A stretch of 13,673 bases of DNA from Prolixibacteraceae bacterium (GTDB lineage: Bacteria > Bacteroidota > Bacteroidia > Bacteroidales > Prolixibacteraceae). Position 1 is the first letter of the stretch, and every line of letters starts with the position of its first letter. A program made the position numbers and the translations under genes. Location: the NCBI GenBank assembly GCA_007116765.1, contig SKHV01000016.1:1-13673 (forward strand), given 5' to 3'. The notes beneath the pieces were generated by a model, which saw nothing but the letters and a program-made list of their open reading frames with translations, did no database searches and was not told the DNA's origin. This document shows, one piece after another, positions 5,315-13,032 of this stretch.

Positions 5315-6367
5315 ATGGCTGATAACGAACGCAAAATAACACCAATTTCCGACTTGGGCGAATTCAAGTTGATAGAACACCTCACAAATAAAAATAAAAT
5401 AATAAACGAGTCGACCGAGAAAGCAATTGGCGACGATGCCGCTGTGCTTGACTACAAAAACAAGAAGGTTGTAGTTACAACCGATATGCTTGCAGAAGGC
5501 ATTCATTTCGATTTAACTTATGTACCAATGAAGCACTTAGGTTACAAATCGATAATTGTAAATCTGAGCGACCTTGCCGCGATGAATGCAGTACCGGAAC
5601 AAGTTACCGTTTCGCTGGCTATTTCATCGAAATTCTCGGTTGAAGCACTTGAAGAGCTCTACGAGGGCATTTATATGGCCTGCGAAAAATACGGGGTCGA
5701 CTTAATTGGCGGTGATACCACGGCTTCGTTAACCGGATTGATTATTAGCGTGACAGCTCTGGGTTCGGCTACCGAAAAAGAACTGGTATACCGCAACGGC
5801 GCGAAAAAGAACGATATTATTTGTGTGACCGGCGATTTAGGGGGCTCGTACATGGGGTTGCATTTGCTTGAGCGCGAAAAGAATGTTTTTAAGGACAACC
5901 CCAAGGTGCAGCCTAAACTTGAAGGCTATGATTATATTTTAAGCAGGATACTGAAACCCGAAGCACGTACCGACATGAAGAAAGTTTTCATCGATTTAGG
6001 AGTTCAGCCTACATCGATGATGGATATTTCGGACGGGCTTTCGTCGGAGGTGTTGCATATTTGCAAGCAATCGGGGGTTGGTGCAAAAATATATGAAGAC
6101 CGCATACCCATGGACATGCAGACCAGGGCAATGGCCGAGGAGTTGAATATTAACCCCATTGTTGCCGCACTGAACGGCGGCGAAGATTATGAGCTGTTGT
6201 TTACACTACCACTTGCCGACCACGACAAAATACGCAACCACCCTGATATTACTGTAATAGGGCACATAACCGATGCCTCGGAAGGCACTTTTATGCAGCT
6301 TGTGGGAGGAAACGAAGTTGAGCTTACCGCCCAGGGATGGAACCCCTTGAAAAACAAAGAAGAATAG
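5315..6367 (+). CDS. thiL: Thiamine-monophosphate kinase ThiL
   Basis: A 350-residue ThiL, which phosphorylates thiamine monophosphate with ATP to give the cofactor thiamine diphosphate. It belongs to the PurM/SelD/HypE-like fold. Visible motifs: the N-terminal ISDLGEFKLI, the metal-binding GDDAAVLD (residues 39-46), TTDMLAEGIHFDL (55-67), the glycine-rich NLSDLAAMNAVP (83-94), IGGDTT (131-136), the phosphate-binding GDLGGSYMG (173-181), DISDGLSSE (237-245) and NGGEDYELLFT (287-297). Length is slightly above the common 310-340. The start is set by a good promoter 35 bp upstream and the family-like N-terminus. Other thiamine genes are absent, so the gene stands alone between divergent sufB and a strong terminator. 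Confidence 0.96.
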   Translation: MADNERKITPISDLGEFKLIEHLTNKNKIINESTEKAIGDDAAVLDYKNKKVVVTTDMLAEGIHFDLTYVPMKHLGYKSIIVNLSDLAAMNAVPEQVTVSLAISSKFSVEALEELYEGIYMACEKYGVDLIGGDTTASLTGLIISVTALGSATEKELVYRNGAKKNDIICVTGDLGGSYMGLHLLEREKNVFKDNPKVQPKLEGYDYILSRILKPEARTDMKKVFIDLGVQPTSMMDISDGLSSEVLHICKQSGVGAKIYEDRIPMDMQTRAMAEELNINPIVAALNGGEDYELLFTLPLADHDKIRNHPDITVIGHITDASEGTFMQLVGGNEVELTAQGWNPLKNKEE

Positions 6368-6371
6368 CCTA

Positions 6372-6410
6372 TAAAACAAACGCCCGGAAATAAACCGGGC
6401 GTTTGTTTTA
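6372..6410. terminator. Strong bidirectional intrinsic terminator
   Basis: TAAAACAAACGCCCGG (6372-6387) and CCGGGCGTTTGTTTTA (6395-6410) form a perfect 16-bp stem with a 7-nt loop AAATAAA. The GC core CGCCCGG/CCGGGCG is flanked by A-rich and T-rich arms, so each direction ends in a T-rich tail. It starts 5 bases after the thiL stop and ends 18 bases before the lpxA stop, serving both convergent units. Confidence 0.93.
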
Positions 6411-6427
6411 TATTGAATGTATAAGAT

Positions 6428-7207
6428 TTAGTCCTGGGGTCCTTTCACAATACCACGTTCCGAACTACGGATAAAGGATAGGATTTCCTCACGCTCTTTA
6501 GTATTTTCGATTTCTTCTTCAATTGCGTTAAGCGCTTGAGAATTGTTCAACCCTTTTAAATAAATATACCTGTAAACATTCTGAATATTATTCACTTTAT
6601 CAATATCGTACCCTCTTCGGCGTAAACCCACAGAGTTAACACCTACATACGACAAAGGCTCATTCGCAACAAGTATATACGGAGGAATATCTTTACGCAC
6701 TAAGCTTCCACCTCCAATGAAAGCATGCTTTCCAATACGACAAAACTGATGCACTGCCGAATAAGGGCTGATAATTGCAAAATCATCAACCTCAACCTCA
6801 CCGGCCAAACCGGCATAGCTTCCAAGTATTACATTATTATTCAAAAAACAATCATGCGCTACATGCGAATATGATTGCAGTAAACAATCATTGCCCAGTA
6901 CTGTTTTCCCTTTTGCTGCTGTACCTCTATTCACGGTACAATATTCACGAATTGTGGTATTGTCTCCAATTTCAACAGTAGTCTTTTCACCTTTGAACTT
7001 TAGGTCCTGAGGTACTCCGGAAATCACAGCTCCCGGAAATATTTTACAGTTTTTCCCAATGCGGGCACCATTCATAATAACAGCATTTGGTCCAATCCAG
7101 GTGCCATCACCAATAATTACGTCTTCCTCTATCGTAACAAAGGGATCAATCACCACATTTTCGCCAATTTTTGCATTGGGATGTACATTTGTAAGATTTT
7201 GCTTCAT
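6428..7207 (-). CDS. lpxA: Acyl-ACP--UDP-N-acetylglucosamine O-acyltransferase LpxA
   Basis: A 259-residue LpxA, the first enzyme of lipid A synthesis. It transfers a 3-hydroxyacyl chain from ACP to the 3-OH of UDP-GlcNAc in the cytoplasm. The N-terminal two thirds are hexapeptide repeats forming a left-handed beta helix. The active-site block YSHVAHDC (residues 113-120) carries H115 and H118, the latter aligning with catalytic H125 of E. coli. ANEPLSYVGVNSVGLRRRG (181-199) is the family's substrate-binding and helical-domain entry. The C-terminus (200-259) is the expected helical domain. Length is within the normal 255-265. It is the last gene of the lpxD/lpxC-fabZ/lpxA run, 26 bp behind lpxC-fabZ, and ends at the shared terminator. 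Confidence 0.97.
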   Translation of the reverse strand: MKQNLTNVHPNAKIGENVVIDPFVTIEEDVIIGDGTWIGPNAVIMNGARIGKNCKIFPGAVISGVPQDLKFKGEKTTVEIGDNTTIREYCTVNRGTAAKGKTVLGNDCLLQSYSHVAHDCFLNNNVILGSYAGLAGEVEVDDFAIISPYSAVHQFCRIGKHAFIGGGSLVRKDIPPYILVANEPLSYVGVNSVGLRRRGYDIDKVNNIQNVYRYIYLKGLNNSQALNAIEEEIENTKEREEILSFIRSSERGIVKGPQD

Positions 7208-7233
7208 ATTATATTAAAATGATAATTCTTTTT

Positions 7234-8634
7234 CTAAATATTTTCCACTATCTGAGCCATAAATTCACCTTCGGATGCCAATTGGCTGCCTACAAAAACA
7301 TATCCTTTCATTGTAGCAATGCCTCGGCGAATAGGAGTAACTAACTCAACTTTAATAATCAAGGTGTCTCCGGGAACAATTTTGCGTCTGAATTTAATAC
7401 CATCAATTTTCATGAAATAAGTTGAGTAACTTTTATTGGGATCCATATGGCTCAACACATACAACCCACCAACCTGTGCCATAGCTTCAACCTGTAAAAC
7501 CCCCGGAAAAACGGGTTCGGCAGGAAAATGACCTGTAAACATTGGTTCATTCGTGGTTATATTTTTGATCCCAACTATGTGCTTATCTTTAATTTCAACA
7601 ACCTTATCCACCATTAAAAAAGGATATCTATGAGGCAGCAATTCTTTAATTTTAAGAATATCAAAAACTGGCTCTTGGTCGGGCTTATAAATAGGCGCTG
7701 CCGTTTTTGATAGTTGTTTGTTTATTTCTTTTTGCAACAGTTTTGCAAAACGAGTGTTTGCGCTATGCCCGGGGCGACTTGCAATAATTTTACCTTTAAA
7801 ACGGCGGCCAACCAACGAGAGATCGCCAATCACATCTAATAATTTATGACGTGCGGGCTCGTTCGAAAAGTGAAGCTTAAGGTTATTTAAAATACCTTTA
7901 TTCCCGTTCAACTTGACATGTTCATGGTGGAATAAATCGGCAATACGGTCGAGTTCTTCCTGGTTAACATCTCTGTCCATTATCACAATGGCATTGTCGA
8001 GGTCGCCTCCTTTTACAAGGTTGTTTTTCAAAAGAAATTCAAGTTCGTGCAAAAAGACAAAGGTTCGGCAAGGAGCTATTTCTGCTCTAAATGCCTCAAT
8101 AGATTCGAGCCTGGCAAATTGGTTGTCAAGCACAGCCGATGATTTAAACGAAATCATTACATCAAGGCTAAAACTGTCGTCGGGTAAAGCTATCAGCTCT
8201 GCACCCGACTCTTCATCTTTAAATACAATTTTCTCTCTAATTTCGAAAACCTCGCGTTCTTCGCTTTGCGCAACAATATTATCAGGTTTAATACTATCGT
8301 AAATAATTTTTGAACTTCCGTCAAGAATTGGAGCTTCGGGGCCGTCAATTTCAATCAAGAGGTTATCAATTCCAAGAGCAAACAATGCGGCCATTGTGTG
8401 TTCAATTGTGCTGATTTTCACTCCGTTTTTTTCGATAACAGTACCTCTCGAAGTATCGCTTACATTTTTCACATCCGCTTCAACAAGCGGCTTATCTTCT
8501 AAATCAATTCTTTTGAAAACAATACCTGTATTTTCAGGTGCAGCCTTAAAGGTCATATTTACATTAATGCCTGAATGCAGTCCTTTCCCGGCAAGTGTTA
8601 CATCGTTAATAATGGTTTGTTGTTTTTCCACCAT
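7234..8634 (-). CDS. lpxC-fabZ: Bifunctional UDP-3-O-acyl-GlcNAc deacetylase / 3-hydroxyacyl-ACP dehydratase LpxC-FabZ
   Basis: A 466-residue natural fusion. Residues 1 to about 310 are LpxC, the Zn-dependent deacetylase that commits the cell to lipid A. The zinc ligands H79 (in TIEHTMAAL), H263 and D267 (HKLLDVIGD) are visible, as are the catalytic E78 and H290 (GHSANTRF). Residues from about 322 are FabZ: PHRYPFLMVD (334-343), then GHFPAEPVFPGVLQVEAMAQ (368-387), giving the His-Glu catalytic pair H369/E383. LpxC consumes and FabZ dehydrates intermediates of the 3-hydroxyacyl-ACP pool, so a fused pair fixes their ratio. This fusion is well known in Bacteroidota and supports the taxonomic call. 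The linker of about 10-12 residues has no obvious frameshift. lpxD lies 17 bp upstream. Confidence 0.97.
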   Translation of the reverse strand: MVEKQQTIINDVTLAGKGLHSGINVNMTFKAAPENTGIVFKRIDLEDKPLVEADVKNVSDTSRGTVIEKNGVKISTIEHTMAALFALGIDNLLIEIDGPEAPILDGSSKIIYDSIKPDNIVAQSEEREVFEIREKIVFKDEESGAELIALPDDSFSLDVMISFKSSAVLDNQFARLESIEAFRAEIAPCRTFVFLHELEFLLKNNLVKGGDLDNAIVIMDRDVNQEELDRIADLFHHEHVKLNGNKGILNNLKLHFSNEPARHKLLDVIGDLSLVGRRFKGKIIASRPGHSANTRFAKLLQKEINKQLSKTAAPIYKPDQEPVFDILKIKELLPHRYPFLMVDKVVEIKDKHIVGIKNITTNEPMFTGHFPAEPVFPGVLQVEAMAQVGGLYVLSHMDPNKSYSTYFMKIDGIKFRRKIVPGDTLIIKVELVTPIRRGIATMKGYVFVGSQLASEGEFMAQIVENI

Positions 8635-8651
8635 AATCCAATCCTTATATT

Positions 8652-9683
8652 TTAAGAAACTTTATTTTTCAAATCTTTTTTTATTCGGTTTAAATCGTAA
8701 AACAAATCGGGCAAATTTTTAAACACCGCGTAAACCCTTCTGAATTTCGAGGCATCCATGCCCCATTCCCCCATCATTATTTTATTGTCGGGCACATTAT
8801 TGTGTATGCCGGTTTTACCACCAACCACCACATTTTTGCCAATTTTGATATGGCCTGCAACACCTGCCTGCCCTCCGAAAACACATCCACTACCAATTTT
8901 CGACGAACCCGATACGCCCACAAACGACGCCATTACAGTATTTTCGCCTACTTCTACATTATGGGCAATTTGAATTTGGTTGTCGAGCTTTACGCCTTTA
9001 CGTATAATTGTTGAGCCCATTGTGGCACAATCTACGGTTGTATTGGCACCTATTTCAACGTTGTCTTCTATAATTACATTGCCTATCTGGTGTAATTTTT
9101 TGTAAGTTCCGTCTTCTTGCTTGGCAAAACCAAACCCATCGGAACCAATTACCGCACCGGCATGAATCACACAATCGGAGCCAATTCTTGTTTCGGGATA
9201 AATTTTCACTCCGGCATAAACTACCGTATTGTCGCCAATTACGGTATTCCGACCAATGTATGCATGTGGGTAAATTTGAACGTTATTGCCAAGCACTACG
9301 CCTTCGTCGATGTATGCAAAAGCACCAATGTACATGTCGCTACCGGTTTTGACGTTCTTCCCCATAAATGATGGAATTTCAATCCCTCGTTTCTCCGGTA
9401 TTGATTGCACATACATTTCCATAAGACTGGCCAATGCTTCGTAAGCATTCTGAACTTTAATTAGTGTAGCACTAATCTCTTTCTCAGGTTTAAAGTCGCG
9501 GTTTACCAAAACAACCGAAGCTTCTGTCTCGTAAATATACTGACTATATTTAGGATTAGCCAAAAATGTAAGGGTTCCGGGCTTCCCTTCTTCTATTTTC
9601 GAAATATTATTTATTTTTACATCCTGATTTCCTAGCACTTCACCTTTTAGAAACTCAGCAATCTGACGTGCGGTAAATTCCAT
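8652..9683 (-). CDS. lpxD: UDP-3-O-(3-hydroxyacyl)glucosamine N-acyltransferase LpxD
   Basis: A 343-residue LpxD, third enzyme of lipid A synthesis, adding the N-linked 3-hydroxyacyl chain to the LpxC product. Residues 1 to about 100 form the uridine-binding domain, starting MEFTARQIAEFLKGEVLGN and including the TLTFLANPKY block (38-47). Residues from about 105 to 305 are hexapeptide repeats of the left-handed beta helix. The catalytic histidine is H241 in QIQIAHNVEVG, equivalent to E. coli H239. GFGFAKQEDGTYKKLHQIG (183-201) is a strong family block. A short helical tail follows (FRRVYAVFKNLPDLFYDLN). Length is normal. It sits between the HD-domain gene (35 bp upstream) and lpxC-fabZ (17 bp downstream) on the same strand and is probably co-transcribed with them. 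Confidence 0.97.
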   Translation of the reverse strand: MEFTARQIAEFLKGEVLGNQDVKINNISKIEEGKPGTLTFLANPKYSQYIYETEASVVLVNRDFKPEKEISATLIKVQNAYEALASLMEMYVQSIPEKRGIEIPSFMGKNVKTGSDMYIGAFAYIDEGVVLGNNVQIYPHAYIGRNTVIGDNTVVYAGVKIYPETRIGSDCVIHAGAVIGSDGFGFAKQEDGTYKKLHQIGNVIIEDNVEIGANTTVDCATMGSTIIRKGVKLDNQIQIAHNVEVGENTVMASFVGVSGSSKIGSGCVFGGQAGVAGHIKIGKNVVVGGKTGIHNNVPDNKIMMGEWGMDASKFRRVYAVFKNLPDLFYDLNRIKKDLKNKVS

Positions 9684-9718
9684 ATACTAATAATTTAACT
9701 GCGAAATAAGTAAAAATT

Positions 9719-10972
9719 TTAAACTTTATCCAATTCTTTCGGATAACACAAAAAATGTTTCTCTATGCTTTTCGATATTACACTCATATCGATATCCGAA
9801 GCATTTACAATACTTTGAGTAGAATTATCCTTATGCAGTATTACTATATTATTCGAATTGAGCTGATAAATATTATTTGCAATTTTGCCTTCGAATACAA
9901 AATACTGAACTTCCTCAATATTCATCGAAAACTGTTTCATGGCTCTCACTCGGTATTGCTCAATAAGAAGCTTATCAACTGGCTCTTTGCCTATAATAAT
10001 TTTAAACAAATTACGATTTATAATTGCATCGGCTAAAATCGAAAGAATTCTATCAGGATGGTGACACCACTCTTTCATTGAACAAAGAATGTCAGAATCG
10101 TCAAGAGCGATAAAATTATCCAACAATTTGTCTCTTGTATTGGGTTGCTCGAAAATATCTGCTTGAATATTGTGTTCGAGAAACCACAACAAACGAGGTG
10201 GTGCAAATATTTCAACACCTGCTTCTGCAAGCTCTTTAGCGCGTTTTAACAATTTAATCAAAAGCTGCTCAGCTACAATAACTGTTTTATGCAAATACAC
10301 CTGCCAGTACATTAGCCTTCGTGCGATTAAGAATTTTTCAACCGAATAAATGCCCTTGTATTCAACTACAAGCTCATCGTTCCTGACATTTAACATTTTT
10401 AAAATCCTGTCCGACCCAATTGTGCCTTCAACAACCCCGCTAAAAAAGCTGTCGCGACGCAAATAGTCAAGCCTATCCACATCGAGTTGTCCGGCAACCA
10501 ATTGATGCAAAAACTTTTTAGAATATTCATTCCTGAATATTTCAATTGCGATATCGAGCTGACCAGTAAACTCTTCATTTAACTTTTTCATTATCATTAA
10601 TGAAATAAACTCGTGATTCACTCCCTTAACCAGTGAATGCTCCAGTGCATGAGAAAACGGGCCGTGACCGATATCGTGCAATAAAACTGCTACCGATACC
10701 GCTTCTATTTCTTCTTCGGTAATTTCAACACCTTTACTAAGTAAAATATCAACTGCAATACGTGTAAGGTGAAGCGCCCCTAATGCATGTTCAAAACGAG
10801 TATGATTTGCTCCGGGATAAACAAGGCTTGACAAACCCAGTTGTTTAATGCGCCTGAGACGCTGAAAAAATGGATGCTCGATTAAATCAAAAATAATATC
10901 CGATTGAAAGTTAATGAACCCGTACACCGGGTCGTTCAATATTTTCCTCTTATTAACTGATAAATTCAACAT
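9719..10972 (-). CDS. HD-domain phosphohydrolase (dNTPase-like)
   Basis: A 417-residue HD-superfamily protein of the type related to dGTPases and B. subtilis YwfO; the substrate is not determined by sequence. Visible: DPVYGFI near residues 14-20, PFFQRLRRIKQLGL (34-47), HTRFEHALG (57-65) with the first metal-ligand histidine, the HD pair H99-D100 in LLHDIGHGPFSH (97-108), and QLDVDRLDYLRRDS (162-175) with the distal aspartate. All metal-site residues are present, so it is probably an active hydrolase of nucleotides. The second half (about 190-417) is helical and without a motif I recognise. It is the upstream neighbour of lpxD, and this pairing is common in Bacteroidota (from memory), but no functional link to lipid A is evident. 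Divergent from rimP. Confidence 0.88.
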   Translation of the reverse strand: MLNLSVNKRKILNDPVYGFINFQSDIIFDLIEHPFFQRLRRIKQLGLSSLVYPGANHTRFEHALGALHLTRIAVDILLSKGVEITEEEIEAVSVAVLLHDIGHGPFSHALEHSLVKGVNHEFISLMIMKKLNEEFTGQLDIAIEIFRNEYSKKFLHQLVAGQLDVDRLDYLRRDSFFSGVVEGTIGSDRILKMLNVRNDELVVEYKGIYSVEKFLIARRLMYWQVYLHKTVIVAEQLLIKLLKRAKELAEAGVEIFAPPRLLWFLEHNIQADIFEQPNTRDKLLDNFIALDDSDILCSMKEWCHHPDRILSILADAIINRNLFKIIIGKEPVDKLLIEQYRVRAMKQFSMNIEEVQYFVFEGKIANNIYQLNSNNIVILHKDNSTQSIVNASDIDMSVISKSIEKHFLCYPKELDKV

Positions 10973-11006
10973 CGGGTTATTTGAATATTAAATTAAATAT
11001 AATTTT

Positions 11007-11014
11007 CAAAAATA
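11007..11014 (-). promoter_or_regulatory. Candidate -7 element for the HD-lpxD-lpxC-lpxA run
   Basis: On the minus strand this reads TATTTTTG, an exact TAnnTTTG, 35 bp upstream of the HD gene start. A clear TTG at the right distance is missing; only a GTTTA-like sequence near 11031-11035 is available. The spacer is very AT-rich, so chance matches are likely. Confidence 0.35.
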
Positions 11015-11115
11015 ATCACAAACAGCATATTAAACGCTTTTTTCACATTATTTTATAAATTTTTAAGAAGTAAATCTCCCATACATTATTATTCATTGAT
11101 TTTTAATGGAATGAT

Positions 11116-11147
11116 TTTGTTCGAATCATTATTATTTTGTAATTTTG
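11116..11147 (+). promoter_or_regulatory. rimP-nusA-infB operon promoter
   Basis: TTTG (11116-11119), a 20-bp spacer, then TAATTTTG (11140-11147): a full match to the Bacteroidota promoter consensus. The expected transcription start is near 11154, leaving a leader of about 55 nt before the rimP ATG. That leader contains the hairpin at 11170-11191. Confidence 0.75.
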
Positions 11148-11169
11148 CAACAATTCTGTAAGTAACATT

Positions 11170-11197
11170 ATAGGGGACATGTGTCCCCTATTTTATT
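11170..11197 (+). promoter_or_regulatory. Leader hairpin with T-rich tail upstream of rimP (candidate attenuator)
   Basis: ATAGGGGACA (11170-11179) pairs with TGTCCCCTAT (11182-11191); in RNA this is probably an 8-9 bp GC-rich stem with a 4-nt loop. It is followed by TTTTATT. The arrangement resembles an intrinsic terminator placed about 15 nt after the predicted start site and 18 nt before the ATG. It could attenuate the operon, for instance in response to NusA, or act as a binding site or 5' stabiliser. In E. coli the rimP-nusA operon is known to be autoregulated; any parallel here is inference. Confidence 0.6.
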
Positions 11198-11208
11198 AAC
11201 CTTGCATC

Positions 11209-11667
11209 ATGATTAAGAAAGAACAAATAGAAGAATTGGTTCAACCTGAACTGTCGGAAGAATATTTCTTGGTGAGCGTGTCCATAAAAAAAGGCAATCT
11301 CATTGAGGTAATCATTGATGGCGACAATGGAGTTTCAATTCAGAAATGCGTGGATGTCAGCAGAGCAATCGAAGGCAATCTTGATCGCGATTCAGAAGAT
11401 TTTGAGCTAAGCGTATCCTCTTTCGGTCTTGGCAAACCTTTTAGGGTGTTCAGGCAATATCAGAAACATATTGGCCGACATGTAGAGGTAACGCCCGAAG
11501 GAAGCAAGCCTGTTTCAGGAGCTATCACATCTGTCTCGCCCGATGGTTTTGAGATTGAAAATGAGAGTATCGAACGGGAAGGAAAAAAGAAAATCAAGGT
11601 AATGAAAACTGAGAAATTCTTGTTTAGCGAAAAGCCAGTTGTAAAGAGTATTATATCGTTCAAATAA
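11209..11667 (+). CDS. rimP: Ribosome maturation factor RimP
   Basis: A 152-residue RimP, needed for assembly of the 30S ribosomal subunit. The N-terminal alpha/beta domain carries VIIDGDNGVSIQKCVDVSRAIEGNLD (residues 34-59), the family's best-conserved block, then ELSVSSFGLGKPFRV (66-80), which replaces the proteobacterial VSSPGLDRPL-type motif. A C-terminal SH3-like beta domain follows (about 88-152), including KKIKVMKTEKFLF. Length is usual for the family. It is first in the rimP-nusA-infB operon, an arrangement conserved across bacteria, with 15 bp to nusA. A strong promoter and a leader hairpin precede it. The start MIKKEQIEEL fits; no Shine-Dalgarno is seen. Confidence 0.94.
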   Translation: MIKKEQIEELVQPELSEEYFLVSVSIKKGNLIEVIIDGDNGVSIQKCVDVSRAIEGNLDRDSEDFELSVSSFGLGKPFRVFRQYQKHIGRHVEVTPEGSKPVSGAITSVSPDGFEIENESIEREGKKKIKVMKTEKFLFSEKPVVKSIISFK

Positions 11668-11682
11668 AAAAATTGTAAGAAG

Positions 11683-12918
11683 ATGGACAACGTGAGTTTG
11701 ATTGATACGTTTGCCGAATTTAAGGACCTTAAAAACATTGACCGGGCAACCATGATGAGTGTGCTTGAAGATGTATTTCGTGGTCTTTTGCAAAAAAAGT
11801 ACGAAAGTGACGAGAATTTCGATATCATTATCAATATAGATAAAGGCGACTTTGAGATTTGGCATTACCGCGAAGTGGTAGCCGATAAAGATTACACCGA
11901 CCCTAATAAAGAAATCCCACTTTCTGAAGCTAAAAAAATCGATGCCGACTACGAAATAGGAGAAGAGGTAAGCGACGAAGTCAAACTTATCGATTTTGGA
12001 CGAAGAGCAATCCTTAACCTAAGACAAAACCTTGCGAGCAGAATACTCGAACTCGAAAAAGATAGTTTATACATCAAATACAAAGATAAAGTAGGCGAAA
12101 TCGTTACCGGCGAAGTATACCAAATTTGGAAAAAAGAGATCCTTATTCTCGACGACGAAGGAAACGAACTTATTCTGCCCAAAACAGAACAAATTCCTAC
12201 CGACTATTTCCGAAAAGGAGATAATGTTAGAGCGGTTGTTTATAAAGTTGAACTGAAAAATAACAATCCTCTAATAATTCTTTCGCGTACACAACCCGCT
12301 TTCCTTGAGCGTTTGTTCGAACTTGAAGTACCTGAGATTTTCGACGGTTTAATTACTATTAAGAAAATTGTACGCATACCCGGACAACGCGCAAAAATTG
12401 CAGTTGAATCGTACGACGAACGAGTTGACCCCGTGGGAGCTTGTGTAGGAATGAAGGGTTCAAGGATTCACGGAATTGTAAGAGAATTACGTAACGAAAA
12501 CATTGATGTAATCAATTACACAACCAACTTAAATCTTTACATTCAGCGTGCATTAAACCCTGCAAAAATTACGAACATAAAAATAAACGATGAGCATAAA
12601 ACTGCAGAAGTTTATTTAAAACCAGAAGAAGTATCTCTGGCAATTGGTAAAGGCGGGCTAAACATCAAACTAGCAAGCCTGCTTACAGGCTACGAAATCG
12701 ACGTATACCGCGAAAATGAAACAGACGATGAAGATGTGAATTTGGATGAGTTTGCCGATGAAATTGAAGATTGGGTAATTGATGAACTTAAAGCTATTGG
12801 CTGTGATACCGCTAAAAACGTATTGAGCCTTACTCGCACCGATCTCATTAAGCGCACCGATCTTGAAGAAGAAACCATCGACAACGTATTAAGTATATTA
12901 AAAAATGAATTTGAATAG
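11683..12918 (+). CDS. nusA: Transcription termination/antitermination protein NusA
   Basis: A 411-residue NusA, an RNA-polymerase-bound factor that controls pausing, termination and antitermination. Domains in order: N-terminal RNAP-binding domain (about 1-125, with the family's VFRGLLQKKY near 31-40), S1 RNA-binding domain (about 137-201, GEIVTGEVYQIWKKEILI), KH1 with GACVGMKGSRIHGIVREL (252-269), KH2 with AIGKGGLNIKLAS (320-332), and an acidic stretch (347-365, rich in D and E). A short helix-hairpin-helix-like C-terminus follows (366-411, AKNVLSLTRTDLIKRTDLEEE). It lacks the two long acidic repeats of E. coli NusA, which accounts for the shorter length. Stop codon at 12916-12918 lies inside a hairpin. 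Confidence 0.96.
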   Translation: MDNVSLIDTFAEFKDLKNIDRATMMSVLEDVFRGLLQKKYESDENFDIIINIDKGDFEIWHYREVVADKDYTDPNKEIPLSEAKKIDADYEIGEEVSDEVKLIDFGRRAILNLRQNLASRILELEKDSLYIKYKDKVGEIVTGEVYQIWKKEILILDDEGNELILPKTEQIPTDYFRKGDNVRAVVYKVELKNNNPLIILSRTQPAFLERLFELEVPEIFDGLITIKKIVRIPGQRAKIAVESYDERVDPVGACVGMKGSRIHGIVRELRNENIDVINYTTNLNLYIQRALNPAKITNIKINDEHKTAEVYLKPEEVSLAIGKGGLNIKLASLLTGYEIDVYRENETDDEDVNLDEFADEIEDWVIDELKAIGCDTAKNVLSLTRTDLIKRTDLEEETIDNVLSILKNEFE

Positions 12919-12939
12919 AAAACAAACTATTCATTTTCA
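12906..12939 (+). other. Hairpin straddling the nusA stop codon
   Basis: TGAATAG (12912-12918) and CTATTCA (12927-12933) pair perfectly around an 8-nt loop. Across two T/T mismatches the stem extends to TGAA (12906-12909) and TTCA (12936-12939). Only four T residues follow the inner stem, and the stem is AT-rich, so termination should be weak. It may be an RNA processing or coupling element, or chance in AT-rich sequence. Confidence 0.35.
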
Positions 12940-12952
12940 AAACAATAAATAA

Positions 12953-13002
12953 AGGATAAAGGCTTAGCTAAATTTGAAGCACAAAATAAAGACCTTAATC
13001 CT
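12953..13002 (+). other. Imperfect inverted repeat in the nusA-infB spacer
   Basis: AGGATAAAGG (12953-12962) and CCTTAATCCT (12993-13002) are complementary in 9 of 10 positions, with a 30-nt loop. The segment lies 31-80 bases before the infB ATG. It could form a long-loop stem in the infB leader. Support is weak. Confidence 0.22.
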
Positions 13003-13032
13003 GAATAAGATAATCATTTCGAAAGGTACAAT

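Noticed and set aside
5176..5385. N-terminal extension of SufB by 70 residues using the ATG at 5385
   Set aside because: The extra residues do not resemble SufB, would overlap the start of divergent thiL by about 70 bp and would cover both promoters. The family N-terminus begins at 5175.
7234..8634. lpxC-fabZ fusion as a novel gene fusion
   Set aside because: The fusion is well known and widespread in Bacteroidota, so it serves as a taxonomic marker and not as a discovery.
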